From: an uncultured Acetatifactor sp.
Lineage (GTDB): Bacteria > Bacillota > Clostridia > Lachnospirales > Lachnospiraceae
Assembly: GCA_947588205.1 (NCBI GenBank)
Contig: CANPYG010000024.1
Location: 1-34,555 of the forward strand
Length of the DNA: 34,555 nucleotides
Reading direction: 5' to 3'
Shown here: positions 8,702-17,164 of the stretch, one piece after another
Position numbering within the stretch: the first letter of the stretch is position 1
How the letters are laid out: each line of letters begins with the position of its first letter
The notes under the pieces: model-generated
Told to the model about the DNA's origin: nothing
The model's input: only the letters and a program-made list of their open reading frames with translations
Database searches by the model: none
Made by a program: the position numbers and the translations under genes

Positions 8702-10123
8702 AAGCTCTCCAAGCATCCGGTTTACCAGCCCCGGGTCTGCTTTTCCGGCGGTCGCCTTCATCGCCTGGCCTACCAGATAGCCGATCGCTTTTTTCTTTCC
8801 GCTGCGGTAATCCGCAACAGACTGTGGGTTCTGGGCAATGATCTTTTCCAGAATCTGCATCAGTTCCCCTGCATTGCTCTGGGATTTCAGCCCATGCTCC
8901 TCCACATACCGTACAGGGTCTGTATCATTTTCAAACATGACGGCAAATACTTCCTTGGCAACGGAGGAATTGATCTCTTTCGCGTCGGTCATTTCGATCA
9001 GACTGGCAAGATGTCGGGGAGAAAAGCTGATATCCTCCGGTTCCAGCCCCTTTTCTTTTAACAGGCGCAGGGTTTCCACCATCAGCCAGTTGGACACCTT
9101 CTTAGGCTGGTGACAGATGGCGACCGTCGCTTCAAACAGGTCGGCCATATGCTTGGAACCTGTAATGATATCGATATCGTAATCCGGAATGTCAAACTCC
9201 TTGCGGTATCTCGCCATTTTTTCCGTGCGCAGCTCCGGCTGTGCCTTTTTTACACGGGCGATCCACTCATCACTGATATAGACAGGCACCAGGTCGGGAT
9301 CCGGGAAATACCTGTAATCCTGGGCGTCTTCCTTGGATCGCATGGCATAGGAATATTCTTTATTATCGTCCCATCTTCTGGTCTCCTGGATCACGCTTTT
9401 TCCTTCCTCTAAAAGCTCTATCTGTCTTGCACGCTCCCCGTCGATAGCGCGTACAATGGCCTTAAAGGAGTTCAGGTTCTTCATTTCTGTACGTGTGCCA
9501 AGCCCGTCTGTTCCCATCTCGCGGACAGACAGATTGACATCCGCCCTCATGGAACCTTCCTGCAGCTTGCAATCGGAAGCGCCGAGATACTGGATAATCA
9601 GGCGCAGCTTCTCCAGGTAAGCGATGACTTCATCCGCGCTGCGCATATCGGGTTCGGAAACAATTTCTATTAAGGGCACTCCGGAACGGTTATAGTCCAC
9701 CAAAGAGCAGTCCTCCCATTCATCATGAATGAGCTTGCCCGCATCCTCCTCCATATGGATCTCATGGATGCCTATTTTTTTATTGCCGGAAGGCGTTTCT
9801 ATCTCCACATATCCGTCGTGGCAGATTGGGAGATAAAGCTGGGAGATCTGGTAGTTCTGCGGATTATCGGGGTAAAAATAGTTTTTGCGGTCAAATTTAC
9901 AGTACTGGTGGATCTCGCAGTTTGTAGCGAGACCTACTGCCAGGGCATACTCCACCACCTGCCTGTTGAGCACCGGGAGGGAACCCGGCATTCCCGTGCA
10001 GACCGGACAGGTATGGGAATTGGGCGCTCCCCCGAAGGCGGTGGAGCAGCCGCAGAAAATCTTTGTTTTGGTCGCCAGCTCTACATGGACCTCCAGACCG
10101 ATAACCGTTTCATATTGCTTCAT
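8693..10123 (-). CDS. gatB: Asp/Glu-tRNA(Asn/Gln) amidotransferase subunit B
   Basis: The 476-residue subunit binds the misacylated tRNA and activates its side-chain carboxylate with ATP. The start ETVIGLEVHVEL is diagnostic. The zinc-site cysteines are in FCGCSTAF and HTCPVCTGMPG, YFYPDNPQNYQISQ and LIEIVSEPDMRS are GatB signatures, and the C-terminus is the helical YqeY-like tRNA-binding domain. The start at 10123 follows AAGGAGGA (10138-10131); an upstream in-frame ATG at 10156 would add 11 residues and has no ribosome site. It is the last gene of aspS-gatC-gatA-gatB, 55 nt after gatA, and its length is normal. Confidence 0.96.
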   Translation of the reverse strand: MKQYETVIGLEVHVELATKTKIFCGCSTAFGGAPNSHTCPVCTGMPGSLPVLNRQVVEYALAVGLATNCEIHQYCKFDRKNYFYPDNPQNYQISQLYLPICHDGYVEIETPSGNKKIGIHEIHMEEDAGKLIHDEWEDCSLVDYNRSGVPLIEIVSEPDMRSADEVIAYLEKLRLIIQYLGASDCKLQEGSMRADVNLSVREMGTDGLGTRTEMKNLNSFKAIVRAIDGERARQIELLEEGKSVIQETRRWDDNKEYSYAMRSKEDAQDYRYFPDPDLVPVYISDEWIARVKKAQPELRTEKMARYRKEFDIPDYDIDIITGSKHMADLFEATVAICHQPKKVSNWLMVETLRLLKEKGLEPEDISFSPRHLASLIEMTDAKEINSSVAKEVFAVMFENDTDPVRYVEEHGLKSQSNAGELMQILEKIIAQNPQSVADYRSGKKKAIGYLVGQAMKATAGKADPGLVNRMLGELLS

Positions 10124-10160
10124 GGAAATATCCTCCTTATCCGCACGGGCGGACATTCAA

Positions 10161-10192
10161 ATTCAAATTACTGATCATTCAATTTACTGATT
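10161..10192 (-). repeat. 16-nt tandem duplication spanning the gatA stop codon
   Basis: ATTCAAATTACTGATC (10161-10176) and ATTCAATTTACTGATT (10177-10192) agree at 14 of 16 positions. A weaker third unit follows into the gatA coding end. The gatA TGA stop lies inside the second unit. Confidence 0.75.
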
Positions 10193-11639
10193 TTTCATAC
10201 TGATAAGCCGCCGCCAGCAATTTTTTCTCACAGTAACAGTCCCCGATCAGTTGAACCCCAATGGGCAGCCCGTTATGGTCCTGACCGCAGGGGATGCTGA
10301 TGGCAGGAAGTCCCGCGAGGTTGACGGATATGGTATAAATATCACCAAGGTACATCCTAATAGGATCGGAAAGGCTCTCGCCCAGCCTCGGGGCGGTCGT
10401 GGGGGCGACAGGACCCAGGATACAGTCAAAACGGGCGAACGCCTGGTCAAAGGCCTTTTTGATTAACGCCTTGACACGCAACGCTTTCAGATAATAGGCA
10501 TCATAATAGCCGGAACTTAGGACAAAGGAACCCAGCATAATACGGCGCTTCACCTCCGAACCAAAGCCCTGGGAGCGGGTCTTTTTGTACATCTGGTGCA
10601 GCTCCTCATGTCCCGGCACGCGGTATCCATATTTGACGCCGTCAAATCGTTCCAGATTGGAGCTCGCTTCAGCCGCCGCAATGGTATAATAGGTAGGAAT
10701 CGCATACTCCACCAGGCTTAAGTCAAATTCCTCCACCACGGCGCCCCTTTCTTCCAGCACCCCTGCCGCCCCTCGGACCGCGGCCGCCACCTCCGGATCC
10801 AGACCGCTTCCGTTTTGCGACAGCTCAAAGAAATCCCTGGGGATCCCGATGCGCATGCCTTTGATATCCCTGCCCAAAGCCTTTGTAAAATCCGTGTCTT
10901 TCCTGGCTATGGAGGTGGAATCCTTCGGGTCATGGCTTGCGATGACCTCCAGGATTGCCGCGCAGTCCCGCACATCCTTCGCCAGCGGTCCGATCTGATC
11001 CAGGGAAGAGCCATAGGCGACCAGACCGTATCTCGACACCGTTCCATAGGTGGGCTTCATGCCTGTCACGCCGCAAAAGCAGGCCGGCTGACGGATGCTC
11101 CCTCCGGTATCGGAACCCAGCGCCGCAAAACATTCCCCGGCTGCCACCGCGGCAGCAGAGCCCCCGGAGGAACCGCCCGGAACACGCTCCGTATCATAAG
11201 GATTGCGGGTTACTCCAAAATAAGAGGTCTCTGTGGTGCTGCCCATGGCAAATTCATCCATGTTGGTTTTTCCTATAATAACCGCCCCCGCCTCCTGCAG
11301 GCGCTTTACCGCCTCGGCGGAATAGGTCGGAACAAAGTTTTCCAGTATTTTAGAGGAACAAGTGGTAGGCGTGCCTTCCGTGCAGAGATTATCCTTGACG
11401 GCAAAGGGAACCCCCGCTAAAGGGGAGACGAGGGCTCCCCGGTCTATTTTCCTTTGAAGCTCCTCCGCCTGCTGATAAGCCTTTTCCTTTTCCAGCGTGA
11501 CATAACAATGGAGAAGCCCCTCCCTTTTCTCAATGACAGCAAAGACATCGTCCAGAGCCTCCGTCACCTTTACCTGCCCAGCTTTGATCAGTTCAGATAA
11601 CTCTACAGCTGTATATTTCAGCGTGCTTTCCTGCATCAT
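10179..11639 (-). CDS. gatA: Asp/Glu-tRNA(Asn/Gln) amidotransferase subunit A
   Basis: The 486-residue amidase-signature enzyme releases ammonia from glutamine for GatB. The Ser-cisSer-Lys triad is complete: K82 in FAVKDN, S157 in GGSSGGSAAA and S181 in GSDTGGSIRQPA. The rest is typical, including TGMKPTYGTVSRYG and the C-terminal NLAGLPAISIPCG. The ATG at 11639 has an AGGAGG site nine nt away; a second ATG follows immediately. It lies 15 nt after gatC and is translated in the order gatC, gatA, gatB. The 3' end is embedded in a 16-nt tandem repeat. Confidence 0.97.
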   Translation of the reverse strand: MMQESTLKYTAVELSELIKAGQVKVTEALDDVFAVIEKREGLLHCYVTLEKEKAYQQAEELQRKIDRGALVSPLAGVPFAVKDNLCTEGTPTTCSSKILENFVPTYSAEAVKRLQEAGAVIIGKTNMDEFAMGSTTETSYFGVTRNPYDTERVPGGSSGGSAAAVAAGECFAALGSDTGGSIRQPACFCGVTGMKPTYGTVSRYGLVAYGSSLDQIGPLAKDVRDCAAILEVIASHDPKDSTSIARKDTDFTKALGRDIKGMRIGIPRDFFELSQNGSGLDPEVAAAVRGAAGVLEERGAVVEEFDLSLVEYAIPTYYTIAAAEASSNLERFDGVKYGYRVPGHEELHQMYKKTRSQGFGSEVKRRIMLGSFVLSSGYYDAYYLKALRVKALIKKAFDQAFARFDCILGPVAPTTAPRLGESLSDPIRMYLGDIYTISVNLAGLPAISIPCGQDHNGLPIGVQLIGDCYCEKKLLAAAYQYEKSVN

Positions 11640-11654
11640 ACTTTCTTCCCTCCT

Positions 11655-11948
11655 CTATTCTACCGTTCTGGGAACCTGAAACATCCCCTGCTTGCTGGCG
11701 GGAGCATTGCCCAGGATGGCGGCGCTGTCATCCCCATTGGCGACAACATCCTCCCTGAAAACATTCGTCACCTGAAACACATGGGACATGGGCTCTACAC
11801 CGGTTGTATCCAGCTCGTTCAGCTTATCAATATAATCGAGCATATTGGACATGTCCTTCTGCGCCTGCAGCTTCTCCTCCGGTGTCAGATCAAGCTTTGC
11901 GAGAATTGCAACATAATCTATCGTTTCCAGCGTAATAGTATTGGACAT
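11655..11948 (-). CDS. gatC: Asp/Glu-tRNA(Asn/Gln) amidotransferase subunit C
   Basis: The 97-residue chaperone-like subunit wraps around GatA and stabilises the GatAB contact. The N-terminal helix VAILAKLDLTPEEK, the MLDYIDKLNELDTTGVEPMSHV block and the FREDVV stretch match GatC of normal length. AAAAGGAGTCTTAAA precedes the ATG. It lies 159 nt after aspS and 15 nt before gatA, within the T-box operon. Confidence 0.95.
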   Translation of the reverse strand: MSNTITLETIDYVAILAKLDLTPEEKLQAQKDMSNMLDYIDKLNELDTTGVEPMSHVFQVTNVFREDVVANGDDSAAILGNAPASKQGMFQVPRTVE

Positions 11949-12007
11949 TTTAAGACTCCTTTTCTACTTTATTCAGACTACGGATTTCGCTTTTATACTC
12001 CCTTGGT

Positions 12008-12105
12008 GCTCTCCCGGCACACCCTCTGGCACTCTCCTGGCATTCACCCCTGACAAATCTTAGGAGATATTCCAGGTCATCGGTCCGGAAATGTTCCAGG
12101 ACATA
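12008..12105 (-). repeat. Degenerate short repeats in the aspS-gatC spacer
   Basis: CTCTCCCGGCA (12009-12019) and CTCTCCTGGCA (12032-12042) nearly match, with a weaker unit between, giving a 12-nt period. Next to the aspS stop, ATATTCCAGGTCAT (12068-12081) and ATGTTCCAGGACAT (12092-12105) match at 12 of 14 positions with a 24-nt period. No promoter or terminator is evident, so the spacer is probably transcribed within the operon. Confidence 0.5.
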
Positions 12106-12107
12106 GA

Positions 12108-13439
12108 TTAGGGCTCCAACCTTGATAAGTCTCTTGGGAACAACGTCGTCTCACGGACGTTATCCTCACCCAGAAGCTTCATGGTAAGCCGTTCGAGACC
12201 AATCCCAAGACCTCCATGGGGCGGCATACCGTGCTTGAAAGCAGAAAGGTAAGAATCCATTCCTTCCGTAGTCATACCCCGCCTTGCAATTTTATCCAGG
12301 AGCGCCTGGTAATCATGAATGCGCTGTCCGCCGGTGGTGATCTCCATTCCACGGAAAAGGCAGTCAAAGCTCAGGGTAAAAACAGGATCTGCGGGATCAT
12401 CCATCGCATAGAAGGGCCGCTTCTTGCTGGGATAATGGGTAATAAACACAAAATCCGCCCCATACTCTTCCTGAAAATACCGGCTGATCAGCACCTCCTC
12501 TTCCGGCTCCAGATCATAAGGGTTGCGGATGGGTCTGTCATATTTGGCGCTTGCCAGGCGTTTTGCCTCATCAAACCTTACAACCGGAATACGTTCCGTG
12601 TCGGGGAGCTTCACCTTTAAGAGCTCCAGCTCTTCGGCATACTGCTCCGACAGTACCTTCATAATACGCTGGAACACGCCCGTCTCCATCGCCATCACAT
12701 CCTCAAAGCCGTCTATATACCCCATTTCAAAATCCAGCGAGGTATATTCATTCAGGTGACGCTTAGTATTGTGCTTCTCCGCGCGGAATACCGGCGCGGT
12801 CTCAAATACCCTGTCGAAAACGCCTACCATCATCTGTTTGTAAAACTGCGGGCTCTGTGCCAAGACCGCCGGGCGATGAAAATAGTCCAGCTTGAAAATA
12901 TTCGCTCCGCCTTCCGCCCCTTTGCTGCCGATCTTCGGCGTGTGGATCTCGGTGAAGCCCTGCTCATAGAGAAAATCCCTGAAACCGCGCACGATCCCTT
13001 CCTGAATCTTAAACTTCGCGCGCTCCCTGATATTGCGCAGGGAGATCGGGCGAAGATTAAGATTGGTCTCAAGGGAGGTGTTCAGCTTCCATTTAGCAAT
13101 GGGAATGGGCATGGGCTCCGCCGGCTGGGAAAGCACGGTAACCGTTTCCAGACGCACTTCAATTCCGCCCGGGGCTTTTTTATTATGGACCAGGATGCCC
13201 CCTGCTTCTATTGTGGAACCCTCCTTTAACTCCTTTAGGTCGAATGCGGTGGATCCTTCTTCATATACGCACTGTAAAAGACCATCCCTTTTTCTCAGAA
13301 TGATAAAGGCAATGTTGCCCATATCACGAATGGCATGAACAGCGCCGTTTATCCTTACAGCCTGGCCTTCTGCCGCAGTCTGCTGCAGCTCGTACAGTTC
13401 CATGGTTTCCTTTGCAGCTACACCTGATAAAAATTCCAT
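12108..13439 (-). CDS. aspS: Aspartyl-tRNA synthetase, archaeal-type, predicted non-discriminating
   Basis: The 443-residue class IIb enzyme is of the compact archaeal/AsnRS-like type, without the bacterial GAD insertion. An OB-fold anticodon domain (about 20-100) leads into the catalytic core: motif 2 around VFRAEKHNTKRHLNEYTSLDFEM and the terminal motif 3 GGLGIGLERLTMKLL. In archaeal AspRS, Trp and Lys at two OB-fold positions mark tRNA(Asp)-specific enzymes, while His and Pro mark enzymes that also charge tRNA(Asn). Here they are His35 (GAVHAIRD) and Pro90 (KKAPGG). The start at 13439 is chosen for AGGAAAGGAG (13455-13446); an in-frame ATG at 13502 lacks a site. It is co-transcribed with gatCAB behind a T-box, fitting Asp-tRNA(Asn) supply for transamidation. 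Confidence 0.92.
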   Translation of the reverse strand: MEFLSGVAAKETMELYELQQTAAEGQAVRINGAVHAIRDMGNIAFIILRKRDGLLQCVYEEGSTAFDLKELKEGSTIEAGGILVHNKKAPGGIEVRLETVTVLSQPAEPMPIPIAKWKLNTSLETNLNLRPISLRNIRERAKFKIQEGIVRGFRDFLYEQGFTEIHTPKIGSKGAEGGANIFKLDYFHRPAVLAQSPQFYKQMMVGVFDRVFETAPVFRAEKHNTKRHLNEYTSLDFEMGYIDGFEDVMAMETGVFQRIMKVLSEQYAEELELLKVKLPDTERIPVVRFDEAKRLASAKYDRPIRNPYDLEPEEEVLISRYFQEEYGADFVFITHYPSKKRPFYAMDDPADPVFTLSFDCLFRGMEITTGGQRIHDYQALLDKIARRGMTTEGMDSYLSAFKHGMPPHGGLGIGLERLTMKLLGEDNVRETTLFPRDLSRLEP

Positions 13440-13479
13440 ACGGGGCTCCTTTCCTGTCTGTGTATTCCGGTTATCTTGC

Positions 13480-13548
13480 ATCCGGCGTCCAGCGCCCAGC
13501 ATCCGGCGTCTTATCTTGCGTCTGACGCCTTATCGGACATCCGGCGTC
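13480..13548 (-). repeat. Short direct repeats between the T-box terminator and aspS
   Basis: ATCCGGCGTC occurs at 13480-13489, 13501-13510 and 13539-13548, with further degenerate relatives (TCTGACGCC, ATCCGGCACC) between and after. The block fills most of the approximately 170-nt leader between the T-box terminator and the aspS ribosome site. No ORF or further structure with support was seen. Confidence 0.65.
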
Positions 13549-13620
13549 TTATCCGGCACCCGGCTGAAGATCCGACGTATCTGCAGATTGCAATTGCTTC
13601 TGCAACCACTCGACGCAACC

Positions 13621-13658
13621 ATAACAAAATCCCGGAATACAGTAATTTGTATTCCGGG
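13621..13658 (-). terminator. T-box terminator
   Basis: On the minus strand an 11-bp perfect stem (13658-13648 with 13641-13631, CCCGGAATACA arm) is followed by ATTTTGTTAT. It lies just after the T-box sequence and is the expected alternative to the antiterminator. Confidence 0.88.
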
Positions 13659-13911
13659 ACGAATATTCTCAGATATCCGCGGTACCACCCGCATTGGTAA
13701 GCCGCGCTTCCATCAAAGCGTTTTCCCGGTTCACCCTCTCTTACACTTAACGCGTGTTACGTCTTATCCTAGTGTATTCCGGATACGGATACCAAAATAC
13801 AGTTCAGATAATCTGCTCCGGAGTGTTCCCTTTGTAAGCTCCCACGAACAGCGCTCTCAGTCGGTGACGCCGTATTCCTGTCGCTTTCCTTTACAAGAGT
13901 CTCCTTCTTTG
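13659..13911 (-). promoter_or_regulatory. T-box riboswitch of the aspS-gatCAB operon, overlapping Glu/Asn specifier
   Basis: The conserved T-box GGGTGGTACCGCGG is at 13690-13677, just before the terminator. Stem I can be traced: GGAG (13904-13901) pairs with CTCC (13823-13820), and TTGTAA (13896-13891) pairs with TTACAA (13837-13832). The internal loop between them on the 3' side reads AGGGAACA. By analogy with the glyQS T-box, where the specifier is followed by a purine and then the lower helix, the triplet is AAC (Asn, 13827-13825). The frame one base earlier is GAA (Glu). A GAAC loop reading both tRNAs was reported for the Clostridium acetobutylicum transamidation operon. CTGAGAG near 13860 fits the Stem I apical region. 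Confidence 0.9.
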
Positions 13912-13942
13912 CATTTTTCAGTATGTCGAATACTACGGTTTC

Positions 13943-13948
13943 ATTATA
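13943..13948 (-). promoter_or_regulatory. -10 element for the T-box/aspS transcript
   Basis: A perfect TATAAT lies about 30 nt upstream of Stem I of the T-box. No good -35 is present at 16-18 nt; the best-placed hexamer is TGTTCT, inside the dapL terminator. The start site is therefore inferred mainly from the -10. Confidence 0.5.
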
Positions 13949-13958
13949 TGCTTTTTAT

Positions 13959-14002
13959 AAAAAACAGAACACTCCCTTGGTTACTCGCCATCGAGTGTTC
14001 TG
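13959..14002 (-). terminator. Intrinsic terminator downstream of dapL
   Basis: A 10-bp perfect stem (CAGAACACTC at 13965-13974 with GAGTGTTCTG at 13993-14002) is followed on the minus strand by TTTTTT (13964-13959). It lies about 100 nt after the dapL stop and separates dapL from the aspS operon. Confidence 0.88.
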
Positions 14003-14103
14003 CAATCCTCTTACATTTTATGGTATCACAGAAGATTTGTCAACCATTTTTTTCATTACAGCATAATAGCCGGAAATACTTTTACAACCCTTTCACAGGA
14101 TCC

Positions 14104-15318
14104 TCACAGTGCCTTAATCCTGTCCACAGCCTCCACGGTATTCTCGTAGCTGCCGAAAGCGGTCAGACGGAAATAGGTCTCCCCGCTGGGGCCAAAGCCG
14201 GATCCGGGAGTGCCTACCACGTTGGCATTTTCCAGCAGATAGTCAAAGAACTCCCAGCTGGTCATGCCCTTCGGAGCCTTCAGCCAGATATAAGGCGCGT
14301 TGACGCCGCCGGAAACAGTATATCCCGCCTCCTTTAAGCCGTTCAGAATATATCGGGCATTGTTCATATAATAAGCCACCTGAGCCTTTAGCTGGGTCTT
14401 TCCTGCCTCTGAATACACGGCCTCACCTGCACGCTGTACGATATAAGGCGCGCCGTTGTACTTGGTTCCGTGACGCCTTGCCCACAAGGAATGCAGGCTT
14501 ACACTGCCGCACTTCAGATCCTTCGGGATCACGGTGCAGCCCAGACGCACGCCGGTAAATCCAGCGTTTTTGGAAAAGGAACGAAGCTCTATTGCACAGG
14601 TCCTGGCCCCTTCACACTCGTAGATCGTATGAGGAACATTTTCTTCCGAAATATAGGCCTCATAAGCCGCATCATAAATGATGACCGCTCCTGCCTGATT
14701 AGCATAGTCCACCCATTCCTGCAGCTGCGCCCTGGTGATGGTGGAGCCGGTCGGGTTATTCGGGAAGCACAGATAAATCAGATCCGGCTTTTCCTTCGGA
14801 AGCTCAGGGGCGAAATTGTTCTCCGCAGTACAGGGCATATAGATCACATCGCTCCAGGTCTCCTTCACAGGATCATAGGTTCCGGTCCTGCCAGCCATCA
14901 CATTTGTATCCACATATACCGGATACACGGGGTCGCAGACCGCTATCTTATTATCCACGCTGAAAATCTCCTGAATGTTGCCGGAATCACATTTTGCGCC
15001 GTCGGAAATAAAAATCTCGTCCGCACTGATATCGCATCCTCTGGCCTTATAATCGTTATCCGCGATCGCCTTGCGCAGGAACTCATAGCCCAGATCAGGC
15101 GCGTAGCCGTGAAAGGTCTCTGCGTGACCCATTTCCTCCACTGCGCCGTGCAGCGCCTCGATGATCGCAGGTGCAAGAGGCTGCGTCACATCCCCGATCC
15201 CAAGACGGATGATGCGCTTATCGGGATGAGCCGCCGCATAGGCATTTACTTTCTTTCCAATTGTGGAAAACAGATAGCTTCCCGGTAGTTTTAAATAGTT
15301 GTCGTTAATCTTATACAT
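14104..15318 (-). CDS. dapL: LL-diaminopimelate aminotransferase
   Basis: The 404-residue PLP enzyme converts tetrahydrodipicolinate directly to LL-diaminopimelate with glutamate, bypassing the succinylase or acetylase steps. The PLP lysine is K250 in [22 protein letters not shown] and the N-terminal LPGSYLF with [11 protein letters not shown] are typical of DapL. The ATG at 15318 has AAAAAGGAGCAGATT upstream. It follows dapF by 88 nt, and the pair makes LL- then meso-diaminopimelate for peptidoglycan and lysine. A strong terminator follows. No lysine riboswitch was found in the dapF leader. Confidence 0.96.
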   Translation of the reverse strand: MYKINDNYLKLPGSYLFSTIGKKVNAYAAAHPDKRIIRLGIGDVTQPLAPAIIEALHGAVEEMGHAETFHGYAPDLGYEFLRKAIADNDYKARGCDISADEIFISDGAKCDSGNIQEIFSVDNKIAVCDPVYPVYVDTNVMAGRTGTYDPVKETWSDVIYMPCTAENNFAPELPKEKPDLIYLCFPNNPTGSTITRAQLQEWVDYANQAGAVIIYDAAYEAYISEENVPHTIYECEGARTCAIELRSFSKNAGFTGVRLGCTVIPKDLKCGSVSLHSLWARRHGTKYNGAPYIVQRAGEAVYSEAGKTQLKAQVAYYMNNARYILNGLKEAGYTVSGGVNAPYIWLKAPKGMTSWEFFDYLLENANVVGTPGSGFGPSGETYFRLTAFGSYENTVEAVDRIKAL

Positions 15319-15406
15319 AATCTGCTCCTTTTTCTACGAAATTAGCCTGGTCTCTGCGCGCAGTGCGCTCCCCTTCCCCACTCTTAAATATCGGGCATTC
15401 TGCCGG

Positions 15407-16273
15407 CTAAGCGAAATCCATCTCGCCTTCAAATACAGTAGCGGCAGGCCCCGTCATATAAACCAGATTGGCTTCTCTGTCCCACTCAATCTGCAATTCA
15501 CCGCCCAGCAGCTGTACGCTTACCTGATCTGAAGTCAATCCATTCAGGATACATGCGACTACAGCCGCACAGGCACCGGTACCGCAGGCAAGAGTCTCTC
15601 CGGTTCCGCGTTCCCATACTCTCATAAATACATGGGTACGGTCCTTCACCTCTACAAATTCCGTGTTTATCCTTCTCGGAAACCTCTCATGGTTTTCAAA
15701 GGAAGGACCTATTTCCTTCAGGTTCAGATTTTCTACATTTTCCGTAAAGATCACCGCATGAGGATTCCCCATAGAAACACAAGTCATGCGGTATTCCCTG
15801 CCGTTCACAACAAGGGGCTCATTCACTACCCTTGGCGCAGCATCCACACTGTGGACAGAAGGTTCCATCACCACCGGAATCAGCTCCGGTTCCAAAATCG
15901 GGCTGCCCATATTGACTCTGACACTGGAGACCTGCCCATTCGCCAATATCAGATCCAGGTGTTTCACCTTGCCGGCGCTGATAATGCTGACATGCTTCTT
16001 ATCTGTCATCCCCTTATCGTAAACAAATTTCGCTACACAACGGATGCCGTTGCCGCACATCTCCGCCCGGGAGCCGTCGGCGTTGTACATCTCCATCTCA
16101 AAATCGGCCTCGGTGCTGGGATTGATAAAAATAACCCCATCGCCCCCGATTCCAAAATGGCGGTCACTGATCGCCTTTACCAGCTCTGACTTCTCCTGTT
16201 GAGGAAACTGCTCCGTAAACCCATTTATGTAAATATAGTCGTTCCCACAACCATGCATCTTCGTGAATTTCAT
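15407..16273 (-). CDS. dapF: Diaminopimelate epimerase
   Basis: The 288-residue PLP-independent racemase converts LL- to meso-diaminopimelate. Both catalytic cysteines are present: C73 in EMCGNGIRC and C230 in ETLACGTGAC. The N-terminal KMHGCGNDYI is diagnostic. The start is placed at 16273, where GGGTGGGATCTTA precedes the ATG; an in-frame ATG at 16345 lies downstream of the -10 with no ribosome site. The length is normal. It is the first gene of dapF-dapL with its own strong promoter. Confidence 0.96.
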   Translation of the reverse strand: MKFTKMHGCGNDYIYINGFTEQFPQQEKSELVKAISDRHFGIGGDGVIFINPSTEADFEMEMYNADGSRAEMCGNGIRCVAKFVYDKGMTDKKHVSIISAGKVKHLDLILANGQVSSVRVNMGSPILEPELIPVVMEPSVHSVDAAPRVVNEPLVVNGREYRMTCVSMGNPHAVIFTENVENLNLKEIGPSFENHERFPRRINTEFVEVKDRTHVFMRVWERGTGETLACGTGACAAVVACILNGLTSDQVSVQLLGGELQIEWDREANLVYMTGPAATVFEGEMDFA

Positions 16274-16353
16274 TAAGATCCCACCCTTCTCACGAAAAAG
16301 AAAACCAAATTCCCTCCAATCTGTAAGGAAATATAATAAGTGCAACCGATTAT

Positions 16354-16382
16354 ATTATACAATAACCGCTTTCAGTTTTCAA
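16354..16382 (-). promoter_or_regulatory. Sigma-A type promoter of dapF-dapL
   Basis: TTGAAA (16382-16377), a 17-nt spacer and TATAAT (16359-16354) form a near-consensus promoter about 80 nt upstream of the dapF start. The leader is too short and unstructured for a lysine riboswitch. Confidence 0.88.
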
Positions 16383-16422
16383 TATCAATTCTAACAGATG
16401 AACAAAACGGCGAACGGCGGCA

Positions 16423-16463
16423 GATCCTTTTATGTTAAAGATCCTTTTCGTTAAAGATCCTTC
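16423..16463 (-). repeat. 16-17-nt tandem repeat spanning the ANTAR gene stop codon
   Basis: GATCCTTTTATGTTAAA (16423-16439), GATCCTTTTCGTTAAA (16440-16455) and a partial GATCCTT (16456-16462). The last unit encodes the C-terminal Lys-Asp-Leu and the TAA stop, so the stop region is duplicated downstream. Confidence 0.75.
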
Positions 16464-16999
16464 ATTACCAGAACCATCTGCGCCGTTTCCACCAGGTTGA
16501 CGCCGCTCTCCATACTGCATTTCTGCAAATATCTGTGAGCCTCCTCTTCTGTCATACGATTGCGCTCCATCAACAGCTTCTTTGCCTCCCTGATCAGCAT
16601 CTCTTCCTCAGGTCTGCGGTTCCTGGGCATTTCCCTGCGTTTGCGTCTGCGGTGTTCCATGTTCTGGATCATCATGTTGAGGGTGCTGACCAGCTCATGT
16701 ACTTTTAAAGGCATGGCAAGGCAGAGAATACCGCTCCCGTAGCATTCCGCAAGGAGCTGCTCCGAGGCCATGAGCAGCATTTCAAAATCGGCGGGCAGAT
16801 TCTTCTGAAGTTCAGCGTAGATCATATCCTTCAGCTTATAACTGCAGATAACGATGCCATCATTCAGTCCGTCCACAAGCTGGAGTACCTGTGCGCCTGT
16901 CGTGCAGACTCCGGTCACATGAAAACCGTTGCGCACCAGGACATTTTTGATGCTTTTGGCATCCTCCAGTTTCGGCAATACCACTATGATATTCGTCAT
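16451..16999 (-). CDS. ANTAR-domain antiterminator with a non-canonical receiver domain, beside glnA
   Basis: The 182-residue protein has a receiver-like fold (about 3-112), a basic linker (HRRRKRREMPRNRR) and a C-terminal ANTAR three-helix RNA-binding domain (about 130-180, with AKKLLMERNRMTEEEAHRYLQK). The receiver lacks the phosphorylation set: the acidic pair after strand 1 is LPKLED, the acceptor position falls in ICSYKLKD with no Asp, and the C-terminal Lys-Pro is LAMPLKV. It is probably controlled by protein or ligand binding rather than a kinase. The start at 16999 is preceded by AAGGGGGTGGG. It follows glnA on the same strand; ANTAR regulators beside glnA in clostridia are known nitrogen-responsive antiterminators. 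Confidence 0.9.
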   Translation of the reverse strand: MTNIIVVLPKLEDAKSIKNVLVRNGFHVTGVCTTGAQVLQLVDGLNDGIVICSYKLKDMIYAELQKNLPADFEMLLMASEQLLAECYGSGILCLAMPLKVHELVSTLNMMIQNMEHRRRKRREMPRNRRPEEEMLIREAKKLLMERNRMTEEEAHRYLQKCSMESGVNLVETAQMVLVMKDL

Positions 17000-17031
17000 C
17001 CTGCCCACCCCCTTTCCAAATTCTGCAGCAA

Positions 17032-17122
17032 CGCTTTTCCCGGGCGGCTCCCGGTCCAACTCCTCACAATGCTTTTCCCGGGCGGCCTCCCACTCAACTT
17101 TTCGCCACGCTTTTCCCGACCG
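17032..17122 (-). repeat. 38-nt tandem repeat, about 2.5 units, between glnA and the ANTAR gene
   Basis: Units begin at 17032, 17070 and 17108, exactly 38 nt apart. The core is GCTTTTCCCGGGCGGC, complete in the first two units and reduced to GCTTTTCCCG in the third. The block lies in the 165-nt spacer. It can be read as an N-terminal extension of the ANTAR protein, but that lacks a ribosome site. Confidence 0.75.
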
Positions 17123-17164
17123 TTCATTGACCCCGCATGACTACAGTCTTCCTGCCGCTGTGCT

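Noticed and set aside
16274..16353. Lysine riboswitch in front of dapF
   Set aside because: Only about 75 nt lie between the promoter and the start codon, with no conserved lysine-riboswitch core or terminator.
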